A DNA stretch of 64,000 nucleotides from Gloeothece verrucosa PCC 7822 (GTDB taxonomy: Bacteria > Cyanobacteriota > Cyanobacteriia > Cyanobacteriales > Microcystaceae): contig NC_014501.1 in NCBI RefSeq assembly GCF_000147335.1, forward strand, positions 2,726,300-2,790,299, in the 5' to 3' direction. Of the stretch, positions 17,599 to 26,851 are shown piece by piece (within the stretch, counting starts at the first letter, position 1; the number at the start of each line of letters is the position of its first letter). Made by a program: the position numbers and the translations under genes. Below the pieces are notes generated by a model that had not been told where the DNA came from, searched no databases, and worked only from the letters and a program-made list of their open reading frames with translations.

Positions 17599-18060
17599 AT
17601 CTAAAAAAAACTTATATTACTCCTCATAACTCTTTTAAAATTCAAACGTAACAAAACTTCAAACTTTACAAAAGTTTACAATTAATTGAGAAAAATTCCT
17701 ATTTGCCTACGAGGTTGCGTCTTTCTGGGGATTTGCTAGAATTTCATAATAGCGCTTATTATATTCTTTTGTCCAAAACCTACTTAACCCATAGAGCAAA
17801 ATCCTTATCTAATAAGCTTTTTAAAAACACTTTCCCCTAACCCCCCCTCAAAATCGAACCAGAAACCCAAATAGGAAATCCTTTTTTTAGTGAAGTTGTG
17901 TTAAGACAAAAAAACTTTTTTTGACAAAAATCATTATTTATGATATTTGAATACAGCCAGTGCAAAAATAAAACTAGACTGTACAGTTTAGTTTAGTCAA
18001 ACTTAAAATAGGGAATATAGGAATATATAGAGAATACAGATAGAGTCAGGAGAAAAAGCC
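17599..18060. other. Spacer upstream of the TetR gene
   Basis: About 460 bp, AT-rich, with no supported gene. A C-run (CTAACCCCCCCT-like, near 17838) and T/A tracts are present. The functional part is the right end, with the palindrome at 17971-17994 and the Shine-Dalgarno AGGAG at 18048-18052. Confidence 0.5.
17971..17994. promoter_or_regulatory. Palindromic operator upstream of the TetR gene
   Basis: A 24-bp palindrome: half-site AAACTAGACTGT meets ACAGTTTAGTTT, matching at 11 of 12 paired positions, with central TGTACA. It lies 67 bp before the TetR start codon, where an autorepressor would bind. TetR-family operators are usually palindromes of 15-25 bp. Confidence 0.65.
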
Positions 18061-18639
18061 GTGACGACTCGTTTAGAAGAAAAAGCGGAACAAATATTAC
18101 AAAGAGCATTACCCGAATTTCTCAAAAATGGTTATGCCGCTACCAGTATGGACCGAGTAGCCCAAGCCGCAGGAGTATCGAAACAAACCCTTTACAGTCA
18201 TTTTTTAGATAAAGATGGACTCTTTACGGCCCTAGTGAAACGGATGGCCGGTGAAAAATTCCGTTTAGTTTGGTCTAAACCGTTAAAAGGAGAACCGAAA
18301 AAAGTCTTAAAAGAATTAGCCTATCGGTTACTGGAAGAAGCCCAAGATAAAGACCATATATGTTTTATGCGGCTAGTGGTTTCCGAGTCAGAAAAACGTC
18401 CCGATTTAGCTCATATTTTCTTGAGCAATATCGCTCAACCTTCAATTAAAATCTTGACTGAGTATTTAACAGAAAACCCAGAACTAAAGATTGTAGATGC
18501 AGAAGCCACAGCCCGAATTTTTGTCGGTTCGCTGATTCATTATATCCTGACACAAGAAATGTTTTATGGCAAAGAAATTATGCCCATGTCTGAAGAGCGT
18601 TTAGTGAATAGTTTAATTGAGTTACTGCTGAAGGAATAA
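18061..18639 (+). CDS. TetR/AcrR family transcriptional regulator
   Basis: A 192-residue repressor. The N-terminal helix-turn-helix is clear at residues about 10-55 (ALPEFLKNGYAATSMDRVAQ, AAGVSKQTLYSHFLDKDGLF); the remaining 130 residues form the helical ligand-binding/dimer domain, which gives no ligand clue. GTG start with AGGAG nine bases upstream. The palindrome at 17971-17994 is a strong candidate for its own operator. The next gene on the same strand, a 2-hydroxyacid dehydrogenase, starts 114 bp later and may be a target. Confidence 0.92.
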   Translation: MTTRLEEKAEQILQRALPEFLKNGYAATSMDRVAQAAGVSKQTLYSHFLDKDGLFTALVKRMAGEKFRLVWSKPLKGEPKKVLKELAYRLLEEAQDKDHICFMRLVVSESEKRPDLAHIFLSNIAQPSIKILTEYLTENPELKIVDAEATARIFVGSLIHYILTQEMFYGKEIMPMSEERLVNSLIELLLKE

Positions 18640-18753
18640 AAAAAGGCAGTAAACAAGGTGCGTTATGGGCTTTGATACTGTCTTATGCTCCCATAAACCC
18701 TTGATAAAAAACCGATATTCTCCCGCTTTTTGTCCTAACAAAACTTGAAAATT

Positions 18754-19734
18754 ATGTCACTCCCTAAAATATTTGTTACTCGTCAGCTTCCCGAAAGAGG
18801 ACTTAATCCTTTACTCTCCCATGCAGAAATAGAAATATGGCCAGAACGTCAACCCCCAGCTTACGAAATCTTGTTAGAAAAAGTCCAACAAATCGATGGC
18901 TTACTGTGCTTATTAACGGACCGTATTGACGAGCAACTTATTAACACAGGAAAATCGCTAAAAGTTATTAGTCAAATGGCTGTCGGTTACGATAATATCG
19001 ACATCAAAGCCGCTACTAACAGAAAAATTCCGGTAGGAAACACCCCAGGCGTATTAACCGATGCCACCGCCGACCTAACCTGGGCTTTATTAATGTGTGC
19101 CGCCAGACGAATTATCGAGTCTGAGCAATACGTCAGAGCCGGCTCTTGGCAGACTTGGGAACCGACATTACTATTAGGCACAGATTTATCCGGCGCGACT
19201 TTAGGCATAGTCGGGTTAGGACGTATCGGAGAAGCAGTTGCTCGTCGTGCATCAGGATTTAATCTGCGGGTCATTTATTCCAGTCGCCATCGTCGCTCAA
19301 AAGAGATAGAAGCGGCATTAGGTGTGGAATATGTAGAGTTTAATCGCTTATTGCAAGAATCAGATATTATAACCCTTCACACAGCCTTATCAAAAGAAAC
19401 CCATCATTTAATCAGTTATGCACAATTTGCCCTCATGAAGCGATCAGCCATTTTAATCAACACAGCCAGAGGAGCCATTGTTGACCCACAGGCATTATAT
19501 CAAACTTTAAAAAGTGGTCAGATTGCCGGGGCTGCCCTAGATGTCACTGAACCAGAACCCATACCCCTCGATAGTCCTTTACTGAGTCTGAAAAACTTGA
19601 TTATTACGCCGCATATAGGCAGTGCCAGTTATCAAACACGCTTAAAAATGGCCACGATGGCGGCTAATAATTTACTGGCCGGACTATTAAACCAACCCTT
19701 GCCTTATTGTGTCAATCCTGAGATTTATAGTTGA
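18754..19734 (+). CDS. D-isomer-specific 2-hydroxyacid dehydrogenase (glyoxylate/hydroxypyruvate reductase-like)
   Basis: A 326-residue NAD(P)-dependent enzyme. The Rossmann motif LGIVGLGRIGEAVARR is at about 153-168; the catalytic triad is seen as Arg in INTARGAIVD, Glu in DVTEPEPIP and His in ITPHIGSAS. The start IFVTRQLPERGLNPL is typical of GyaR/GRHPR-like proteins, which reduce glyoxylate or hydroxypyruvate to glycolate or D-glycerate. The substrate is not certain from sequence. In a genome with a glyoxylate shunt and GlcD, a glyoxylate reductase would fit. ATG 18754 is preferred to a TTG three codons upstream. Confidence 0.9.
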   Translation: MSLPKIFVTRQLPERGLNPLLSHAEIEIWPERQPPAYEILLEKVQQIDGLLCLLTDRIDEQLINTGKSLKVISQMAVGYDNIDIKAATNRKIPVGNTPGVLTDATADLTWALLMCAARRIIESEQYVRAGSWQTWEPTLLLGTDLSGATLGIVGLGRIGEAVARRASGFNLRVIYSSRHRRSKEIEAALGVEYVEFNRLLQESDIITLHTALSKETHHLISYAQFALMKRSAILINTARGAIVDPQALYQTLKSGQIAGAALDVTEPEPIPLDSPLLSLKNLIITPHIGSASYQTRLKMATMAANNLLAGLLNQPLPYCVNPEIYS

Positions 19735-19924
19735 GACACCTCAGAAAAATTGTTAAAAATAGTCTTTAGGGATTAAGCTTCAACAAAGTTTTTAAGAATT
19801 TTTTTGGCATTGGTAATAAGAAAAGCATTCACAATAGAAATAGAGAGTTTTAATACACCCAAAGAGCGGACTGTTGAGCATAAATAGCTAGGAAAAAAAG
19901 CTTAACGATGTAAAGGAGACTATC

Positions 19925-20350
19925 ATGAATCATCCCAATCACAAACAGAACGCTCACGAAACCCCCTCGACGGGTGAATATTTAGTATCTTCTAAAACAC
20001 TGGAACTCAAAGAAGAACAATTAAGACTAACCCGGGAACAACGCCGTCAAGCACAATTGCGATTTGATCTGATCATCGATAAGATCATCAATGCTATTTA
20101 CTTTGTGGTCGTGACGGTAGAAGTGATGTTAGGATTCCGTTTTGTGTTGCACTTGGCACAAGCGAATCCGCAAAATTTATTTGCTAGTATTGTATTTGGG
20201 TTATCTAACCCCTTAGCCGCGCCCTTTGCCAATCTCTTCAATCCTGGAAATGGAAATAATTTATTTGATGGAGGGTTGGTAGTGGGTATTGTGGTTTATT
20301 GGATGCTGGGAATGATGTTAATTTGGTTGGTGGGACTACTCAGACGCTGA
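19925..20350 (+). CDS. YggT-like membrane protein
   Basis: A 141-residue protein with a polar, charged N-terminal 45 residues (KELEEQLRL-type helix) and two membrane segments (IINAIYFVVVTVEVMLGFRF and VVGIVVYWMLGMMLIWLVGL) around the motif LFASIVFGLSNPLAAPFANL, which resembles the YggT domain. YggT proteins are linked to envelope or osmotic-stress functions and, in chloroplasts and cyanobacteria, to nucleoid or thylakoid organisation. GGAGA lies before the ATG. A terminator follows. Confidence 0.75.
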   Translation: MNHPNHKQNAHETPSTGEYLVSSKTLELKEEQLRLTREQRRQAQLRFDLIIDKIINAIYFVVVTVEVMLGFRFVLHLAQANPQNLFASIVFGLSNPLAAPFANLFNPGNGNNLFDGGLVVGIVVYWMLGMMLIWLVGLLRR

Positions 20351-20368
20351 CGGAAAATAATGGGTGTC

Positions 20369-20396
20369 AAGCTTCCCTATATGCGGGAGGCTTTTT
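20369..20396 (+). terminator. Rho-independent terminator after the YggT-like gene
   Basis: AAGCTTCCC and GGGAGGCTT pair over 9 bp (one T-G) around TATATGC, and the stem ends in TTTTT. Confidence 0.8.
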
Positions 20397-20643
20397 AAAA
20401 ATATAGGGTTAGGTAAAAAGTTCAGAACATCGATTAATTAAAGAAAAAAGTTAATATTTTTATCTAATTAACTCTTTTATTTGAATCAAGTTTATTGTAT
20501 AATAAACAGAAAAACTCGGGTTCTCATTAAAGACAAATTTTGCCAGCTTTTTCCTTGACGTTTTAATTAAAATTCCTTAACCAAATTCTTAAGTTATTAT
20601 TAAAATAACGTTCTCAAAAATTCTAGTTGATTACGTTAAAATC

Positions 20644-22125
20644 GTGCCTATTTACAACCCTAGTCTCCATATACTTTTAATCGAAGATAATTCCTACGAA
20701 GCTGAGTTAATTAAGGATATGATTGAGTCAGTGCTGGAGATTCCTGTAATTTTAACTCACCACAGTTATTTAAAGCATGGAATTCAATCTCTCCAACAGA
20801 ATAACTATGATATTATCTTATTGGATATCCGCTTGCCAGATAATCAAGACCTTAGCTCGATTAATCAAATCAAACAACAAGCCTCCACTACTCCCATCGT
20901 CGTATTGAGTAACATTCAAGATAAAAATATTGCTGTGGAAGCGGTTCGCCAAGGGGCACAGGATTATCTTTATAAGGGGCAATTTGACAGTGAATTGCTG
21001 TGTCGTGCCATCGGATATGCCATTGAACGTCAACAAATTGAAGAACAATTAAAGCAGCAAAAACTCCAACTGCAACGACAAAAAGAGGAACTGCAAAAAC
21101 AGATAGAACGAGAGCAATTGATGGGACGTATGATTGAACGCATTCGTAAATCCCTTGAATTACGAGATATTTTAAAAACAACGGTAAGTGAAGTTCGCTA
21201 CTTTCTCAATACTGATCGAGTGATGATCTATTGCTGTCGAGATGGATCACCAGCAAGAATTGTAGCGGAATCTTTAGCCCCACAACAGGAAAAGCCAGTC
21301 CCTCTTTTAGCCAGGGTTTCCCACTTACTAGAGACAAATTTATATCATTACAGTTTAACCCCAGAACAAAACCAAGAAATTGATCAAATACTGAACTCTC
21401 TAATTAATTCGGTTTTAACGGTTCCCATCTGGCAAAATCAACCTGAAGGAGAAGCTAGTTTATGGGGACAACTTTTAGCCCAAGACTATAGTGGTAATCG
21501 AGAGTGGCAAAATTGGGAGATCGAATTTTTAACTCAATTGGGCAATTCCTTGGCGATCGCTATTCAACAATCGGAACTCTATCAAACAGTACAAAATCAA
21601 GCCATGTTAGATGGATTAACCGGCATCGCTAACCGTCGTCAATTTGATCTCGTGCTAAGAAGAGAGTGGGAACGTTTAGCCGCCCAAGAGAATTTTCAAA
21701 AAATACCTGTTTGTATGTCTTTAATTATGTGTGATGTAGACTTCTTTAAAAATTATAATACCTTTTATGGCCATTTAGGAGGAGATGACTGTCTCAAACA
21801 AGTGGCAAACGTGATTAAACTGGCTTGTGAACGAGCATCTGATGTAGCGGCTCGCTATGGGGGAGAAGAATTTGCCATCATTTTGCCGGATACCGATGAG
21901 CAAGGGGCTTTAACAGTTGCTCATAAGATCCATTCTGCCCTTAAACAGCGACAAATTCCTCATGACAATTCTGCTGTCAGTGAATATGTCACCCTCAGTA
22001 TAGGGATTGCCACCCAAATTCCTTCTCTGGATAGAGAGCCAAAATTTTTAATTGATCTTGCCGATCAAGCCCTACAACAAGCGAAAGCCCAAGGACGGAA
22101 TCGCATTATCCAAAGTGAATCTTAA
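20644..22125 (+). CDS. Response regulator diguanylate cyclase (REC-GAF-GGDEF)
   Basis: A 493-residue c-di-GMP synthase. The receiver domain covers residues 7-125, with acidic pocket LLIEDN and phosphoacceptor Asp61 (ILLDIRLPD). A Gln-rich coiled coil (130-158) leads to a GAF domain (about 160-315). The cyclase domain spans about 320-490 with GGEEF at 406-410, an active-type signature, and RASD at 397-400, the inhibitory-site RxxD exactly five residues before it, so product feedback is likely. GTG start. No kinase partner is adjacent. TATAAT at 20498-20503 may be its -10 box, though no good -35 is seen. Confidence 0.93.
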   Translation: MPIYNPSLHILLIEDNSYEAELIKDMIESVLEIPVILTHHSYLKHGIQSLQQNNYDIILLDIRLPDNQDLSSINQIKQQASTTPIVVLSNIQDKNIAVEAVRQGAQDYLYKGQFDSELLCRAIGYAIERQQIEEQLKQQKLQLQRQKEELQKQIEREQLMGRMIERIRKSLELRDILKTTVSEVRYFLNTDRVMIYCCRDGSPARIVAESLAPQQEKPVPLLARVSHLLETNLYHYSLTPEQNQEIDQILNSLINSVLTVPIWQNQPEGEASLWGQLLAQDYSGNREWQNWEIEFLTQLGNSLAIAIQQSELYQTVQNQAMLDGLTGIANRRQFDLVLRREWERLAAQENFQKIPVCMSLIMCDVDFFKNYNTFYGHLGGDDCLKQVANVIKLACERASDVAARYGGEEFAIILPDTDEQGALTVAHKIHSALKQRQIPHDNSAVSEYVTLSIGIATQIPSLDREPKFLIDLADQALQQAKAQGRNRIIQSES

Positions 22126-22524
22126 GCCCACTTGTTGACCTCTTCTAGCAATCTTTTCCGCAAAATTATGTAATTCTAAATTGATTTCATTTATCTGAAT
22201 CAATCGTTATGATATTAAGAAGTATTGAGGGTAGGTATAGACAAAAATCACCTCATTTATGTACAATAAGAATAAAGATTAGCAATGGACATCTATTGTT
22301 TTTTTGAACTTGACAGGTTCTCAAGTTTGGCAGCATTAAATTTCTAGGGAGTTCCACAAGTCATCAATTAAAATTTTGTAACAAATTAAAAAATGATCAG
22401 GAATGGCTCAGGGATGAGGTGTAGTGTTCTCCTAGAAAGCCTTGAGCAATCTGTAATCTAAAAAACCGTCACAGAATTGACATATACAAGCCATAGAAAA
22501 GCAAAGCACAGGGAGTAGGGTAAA
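22126..22524. other. Spacer with a short inverted repeat
   Basis: About 400 bp without a supported gene. At 22307-22327 AACTTGA and TCAAGTT form a perfect 7-bp inverted repeat around CAGGTTC, which could be a weak hairpin or an operator; no T-run follows. The right end leads to the TPR gene with GGGAG at 22511-22515. Confidence 0.4.
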
Positions 22525-23232
22525 ATGAGGGAAAGCCAAGATGAAAAAATGAACAATAATGCTGAAAATCATCCGTTATCGATTGAAATCAGCCTATTTT
22601 ATCGGTTAAGGGAGGAAAACATTCGTCTCGTGGTGGTTGAGTCTGAAGAAAAACTGCGGATTTCGGTGAAACAGAAGGCTCAAGAAGGAGACTATTCAGG
22701 AGCGATCGCGCTATTGGATCAATTAATTGAAAGTCATCCGGAAAGTGCGATTGATTATAATAATCGTGGCTTAATGTATTTTTGGCAAGGACAATTTTTT
22801 CAAGCAATTAAAGATTATAATCAAGCGATTGAATTAAATAAAAAATTAGACCAAGCCTATAATAACCGAGCGAATTGTTATATGGCTCAAGGGAATTGGG
22901 CTGAGGCTTTAACCGATTATGAAACAGCGATAGACTTAAATCCGGCTAATATGAAAGCCTGGCTTAATCAAGGAATAACACTAAGGGAATTAGGATTATA
23001 TGATTTAGCCTTAGAAAATTTTGATTTAACCTTAACGATTAGCCATCGGTTACAAGGAAGAATTTATGCAGAAAGGGGTTATACTTATTATCTGCGGGGA
23101 GACTGGAATTGTGCCATCGCCGATTATCACCGCGCTTTGTCTGCCTTACCGTTGACGGATAAATATAGGGCTTACAGACAGAAGGTACAAGAGTGGTTAA
23201 ATCAGTTAATTAATTATTCGGCAACAGGATAG
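22525..23232 (+). CDS. Tetratricopeptide repeat protein
   Basis: A 235-residue protein. The first 45 residues are non-repetitive; from about residue 48 onward come five TPR units of 34 residues: GDYSGAIALLDQLIESHPES, YNNRGLMYFWQGQFFQAIKD, YNNRANCYMAQGNWAEALTD, WLNQGITLRELGLYDLALEN and ERGYTYYLRGDWNCAIADYH. Cytosolic, probably a scaffold. The start could also be the internal ATG nine codons later; the first has the better ribosome binding site. It stands alone. Confidence 0.85.
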   Translation: MRESQDEKMNNNAENHPLSIEISLFYRLREENIRLVVVESEEKLRISVKQKAQEGDYSGAIALLDQLIESHPESAIDYNNRGLMYFWQGQFFQAIKDYNQAIELNKKLDQAYNNRANCYMAQGNWAEALTDYETAIDLNPANMKAWLNQGITLRELGLYDLALENFDLTLTISHRLQGRIYAERGYTYYLRGDWNCAIADYHRALSALPLTDKYRAYRQKVQEWLNQLINYSATG

Positions 23233-23286
23233 TTATGGCAGTTGACAGTCAACAGTGATCAGTGATAATTGTGCTGTTTTCTGCTG

Positions 23287-24693
23287 TTACAATTCCTTTT
23301 TTTTAAACCTCTCCTGCGCCGCCTTAAACGACTCCCGCATCACCGACTGAATTTTCTGAGGGTCAGGTTTTTTACCCCCCATTAAATCCCCAAAATACAC
23401 ACAAGCACTCTCCCCTAAAGCCCAAGTATAAGCCGCCGCCCAAGAAGCCGCAATCACACTACCCAAACCCGGAATAAACTTAACCAACTCCCGTCCTACC
23501 GCCTGAGCAAAAAATCCCCCGGCAATGGTACTGACTATACCACCGGCTTGAGAAGGGGTGATCGTCTGTCCGTATAACTTGCCCAATAATCCCACCATCG
23601 ACACTTGCAAAGCGGTTAATACCGGCATCGTGGAAAAAGGAAGCGGCACTGCGGCTAGAGTAGCTGCCATAATGGAAAAAGATAACATATAACGCCGTCC
23701 CACATCTCGGTATAAATTCCCCAACCGTTCACCAGCCACATTATCTAATAACTGATAAATCGTCTTAGCTTCAGCTTCAGGGAGCAATTCAGCGATATTA
23801 TCTCTAAACGCTTCTAACCCATAAAATACGGGTGTAAAACCATCTTCTTCTAAAGTAAAATCAATCAACACAGATCGATCACACAGTTGGGAAAAATCCT
23901 CTTTAATAGCGGCAAAAGTGCGATTAACTTCCTCAAACTGGGGAGGATAAACCGGATGATCCGCCGCCTCTGGGGGATAAACTTCATGCAGACAAGTCAC
24001 TGCCAGTAAACAGGGAATATTCGGGTATTGCTTGCGTAACTGTTGAGCAATTTGCCGTAACGTTTCGGTTGCAAAATCGTTAATTTTAACGGTTAGAATT
24101 AACACTCTAGCGCGGCCTACTTGTTTTTGCAAATCCCCCACTAATTCCCCAATAACCGCTTGAGTATCTTGATTAATATCTCCTAACCCTACCGTATCAG
24201 TAAAAATCAGTAAAGGTAGGTCAGTTGAAGGATAAGAATAACGTTGTGTATGTTGAGTATGGGGGCGAAAACCTTGCCCAACAATTTCCGCAGAAACTCC
24301 CGTTAATCCTCGAATAATTGAACTTTTTCCGGCTTGAGGTTTACCAATTAAAATGGCTTCTGTGGTGGGCAATTGACGGCGAACGGTTTCTAAAATTGTA
24401 GCGACTTGCTCCTCATTAACACTAAACCATTGAACTAACTGAAGGGCGACTTGTTCTAGCGGTAAAACTTGCCTGATTCGTTCTGTAGTCTGATTCCAGC
24501 TACTTCCTAAACGGTCTTGCCAAGAGGGATTATGGGGTTTAGTCACTTCAGGTGCAGGACTAACTTTTTTGAGACGTTTTGTCGCGTCGTTCCAAGCACT
24601 AATAAAGCGAGCTTGCCAAGAAGTATTATCCGGCTTAGATATTTTCTCGTCCGTTAGTTCTTGGGGAGTTTGAGCATCATTTTCTTGTGTCAT
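23287..24693 (-). CDS. Era-like GTPase with a C-terminal membrane-associating DUF697-type domain
   Basis: A 468-residue protein. The first 80 residues are a charged linker with two near-repeats (SWQARFISAWNDATKRLKKV and SWQDRLGSSWNQTTERIRQV). The GTPase domain has the P-loop GKPQAGKSSIIRGLTG (about 135-150), a switch region with TQRYSYP and the DTVGLGD motif (DxxG); the NKxD motif is not obvious, where LLAVTCLHE stands instead. The C-terminal part is Ala/Gly-rich and hydrophobic (PFSTMPVLTALQVSMVGLLG, PGLGSVIAASWAAAYTWALG), as in DUF697 GTPases that associate with membranes. The stop of glcD lies 11 bp upstream, so they share a transcript. Confidence 0.8.
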   Translation of the reverse strand: MTQENDAQTPQELTDEKISKPDNTSWQARFISAWNDATKRLKKVSPAPEVTKPHNPSWQDRLGSSWNQTTERIRQVLPLEQVALQLVQWFSVNEEQVATILETVRRQLPTTEAILIGKPQAGKSSIIRGLTGVSAEIVGQGFRPHTQHTQRYSYPSTDLPLLIFTDTVGLGDINQDTQAVIGELVGDLQKQVGRARVLILTVKINDFATETLRQIAQQLRKQYPNIPCLLAVTCLHEVYPPEAADHPVYPPQFEEVNRTFAAIKEDFSQLCDRSVLIDFTLEEDGFTPVFYGLEAFRDNIAELLPEAEAKTIYQLLDNVAGERLGNLYRDVGRRYMLSFSIMAATLAAVPLPFSTMPVLTALQVSMVGLLGKLYGQTITPSQAGGIVSTIAGGFFAQAVGRELVKFIPGLGSVIAASWAAAYTWALGESACVYFGDLMGGKKPDPQKIQSVMRESFKAAQERFKKKEL

Positions 24694-24704
24694 TTCTCTT
24701 TCAA

Positions 24705-26186
24705 TTAAAACAAATCTGCTCCTTCAATGTTGTCTTGTTTTTTAGCATTAGCCGCTTCTCCACAGGTGCGAGGAGTGGGAAACAATTTACCAGGATTCGC
24801 TAATCCTTTAGGATTAAAACAGTCTCGCACATAACCCATCGTTTCTAAATCTATCTCATTAAACATTTCAGGCATATAACAATTTTTATCAATACCAATA
24901 CCATGTTCTCCGGATAGACTGCCACCATAACGCACACAGAGCTTAAGAATTTCGCCGCCTAATGCTTCAACTTCTTCCCAGGCTCCTTCTACTTTATTAT
25001 CATACAAAATCAAAGGATGAAGATTTCCGTCTCCGGCATGAAAAACATTAGCAATGGGATAGCCGTATTTTTGACTCAATTGGTTGATTTCTTGGAGAAC
25101 TTTGGCTAATTGAGTGCGCGGAATGACCCCATCTTGCACAAAATAATTAGGACTCATGTGACCGGCTGCGGCAAAGGCGGCTTTTCTTCCTTTCCAAAAC
25201 TTGAGGCGGGTTTCTGGGTCATTGGCGGTGGTAACCTCTCTTGCTCCATTATTTTTACAGATTTGAGCCACTCGCCGCTTATTTTCCGTTACTTCTACCT
25301 GTAACCCATCCAATTCTACTAATAAAACCGCTTCTGCATCTCTCGGGTAACAGCCGGTTGCTACCACATCCTCGACAGCATTAATACTCAAATTATCCAT
25401 GATTTCCATTCCCGCAGGAATAATCCCGGCTGCGATAATATCGGCTACCGTTTGCCCGGCTGCCTCCACTGTGGTAAAATCTGCCAACAACACACATATC
25501 GATTCAGGGGTTTTGAGGATGCGTAAAGTAATTTCTGTAGCGATGCCTAATGTTCCTTCTGAACCCACAAATACGCCTCTTAAATCATAACCTGGCATTT
25601 CTGGTACCACTCCCCCGACATCGATAATCGACCCGTCAGGAATGACTAATTTTAATCCTAAAACATGATTAGTCGTCACCCCATACTTAAGACAGTGGAC
25701 ACCGCCGGAGTTTTCTGCAATGTTACCCCCAATGGAACAGATAATTTGACTAGAAGGATCTGGGGCATAATAAAAACCTGCGCCGCTAACTGCTTGAGTT
25801 ACCCAATTATTGATCACGCCGGGTTGTACCACCACTTGTTGATTTTCTAAATCTATCTTTAAAATTTGTTTCATGCGGGCGGTCACAATGAGAACCCCAT
25901 CTTCTAAAGGTAGGGCACCTCCGGATAAGCCGGTACCTGCCCCTCGGGCCACCCAAGGAATATTTTGCTCATGACAAATTTTTACCACTGCGGCTACTTG
26001 TTCGGTGGTGCGAGGCAAAACGACTACAGCCGGGCGCTGACGGTAACCGGTGATCCCATCACACTCGTAAGTCAATAATTCATCCTTGCGTTGAACTACG
26101 CCATCTTTACCGACAATAGTTTCAAATTGTTTAATAAGGGGTTGCCATTTATTTTGAGGGCGATTGAGGATGTTTTTGAGCAACAT
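24705..26186 (-). CDS. glcD: Glycolate oxidase/dehydrogenase FAD subunit
   Basis: A 493-residue FAD-linked oxidase. The PCMH-type FAD-binding domain has PWVARGAGTGLSGGALPLED (about 79-98) and the diagnostic NIAENSGGVHCLKYGVT; the C-terminal substrate/cap domain ends with NVFHAGDGNLHPLI and GGSLSGEHGIGIDK. In cyanobacteria GlcD-type glycolate dehydrogenase oxidises photorespiratory glycolate to glyoxylate at the membrane; D-lactate is an alternative substrate of close relatives. No glcE/glcF partner is adjacent, as is usual in cyanobacteria. It could feed glyoxylate to the malate synthase and the reductase found in this window. Confidence 0.93.
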   Translation of the reverse strand: MLLKNILNRPQNKWQPLIKQFETIVGKDGVVQRKDELLTYECDGITGYRQRPAVVVLPRTTEQVAAVVKICHEQNIPWVARGAGTGLSGGALPLEDGVLIVTARMKQILKIDLENQQVVVQPGVINNWVTQAVSGAGFYYAPDPSSQIICSIGGNIAENSGGVHCLKYGVTTNHVLGLKLVIPDGSIIDVGGVVPEMPGYDLRGVFVGSEGTLGIATEITLRILKTPESICVLLADFTTVEAAGQTVADIIAAGIIPAGMEIMDNLSINAVEDVVATGCYPRDAEAVLLVELDGLQVEVTENKRRVAQICKNNGAREVTTANDPETRLKFWKGRKAAFAAAGHMSPNYFVQDGVIPRTQLAKVLQEINQLSQKYGYPIANVFHAGDGNLHPLILYDNKVEGAWEEVEALGGEILKLCVRYGGSLSGEHGIGIDKNCYMPEMFNEIDLETMGYVRDCFNPKGLANPGKLFPTPRTCGEAANAKKQDNIEGADLF

Positions 26187-26240
26187 GGGTTATGGTAGGT
26201 TAATCGGGCTGTTTATCATTTTAACTAAAATGTCGGGATG

Positions 26241-26609
26241 TCAATTAGGTACCTTATCTAGCACTTGTTGACGACGAGTTTCTAAATTGAGGGTTAGGTG
26301 ATCCTCTTGACGATGAGCCTCCCAAGTCCCCGATAGCCACTCAATTTGCCATTGTCCCTGCATAAAATTCTGATCGACAGAGATGGTTCCCATATAATGA
26401 ACTTTATGACGAGAAGCGAGCAAATATTGTTTGATAAACCTAATTTTACGCCCGATGACTTCTCCTACTAGAGAGGCTTCTCCTAAATGACTATCATCCA
26501 AGATATTACCCGTGATTGTATTGCCCCCCTGTACCAAGGTTAATTCAAAACGAGTGGGGATCTCTTCTTGCCAATAAGTCCCTAACCAACAGCCGCTTAA
26601 GTCTTGCAT
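26241..26609 (-). CDS. Small soluble protein of unknown function
   Basis: A 122-residue protein with no signal peptide or membrane segment. The alternating pattern (GCWLGTYWQ, RFELTLVQGGNTITGNI, HYMGTISVDQNFMQGQWQIE, LSGTWEAHRQ) predicts an all-beta, possibly small barrel fold of the lipocalin/avidin kind. I cannot assign a family. It lies 54 bp upstream of glcD on the same strand and may be co-transcribed with it. Confidence 0.65.
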   Translation of the reverse strand: MQDLSGCWLGTYWQEEIPTRFELTLVQGGNTITGNILDDSHLGEASLVGEVIGRKIRFIKQYLLASRHKVHYMGTISVDQNFMQGQWQIEWLSGTWEAHRQEDHLTLNLETRRQQVLDKVPN

Positions 26610-26689
26610 CTGTGCAACTCCGATGGGGTGGTTATAGTTAAAACCATGATAGCTGAATTGGTTGAACGATGGTTGATCCTTCGATAATA

Positions 26690-26722
26690 ATGATTGCAGA
26701 AGCTAAATCAACTGATGGCTAA
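26690..26722 (+). other. Ten-codon mini-ORF resembling the leader before the GGT gene
   Basis: ATG to TAA encodes MIAEAKSTDG. The DNA core GCAGAAGCTAAATCAACTGA differs by one base from the one in the mini-ORF at 32702-32731 (MAEAKSIDP). Nothing is encoded on this strand downstream, so this copy may be a relic. The surrounding spacer 26610-26851 holds nothing else I can support. Confidence 0.35.
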
Positions 26723-26851
26723 TAAAAAATGGCGATTGACTTCGCCACTCGCTCACTGAGTTAAATTTTAAAAACTATACTGTTTCTAACAGCACGGAAT
26801 TGCTAATCAGCCGTTGAAATTGCACAACAACAGACAAAGGCTATCAAAAGG

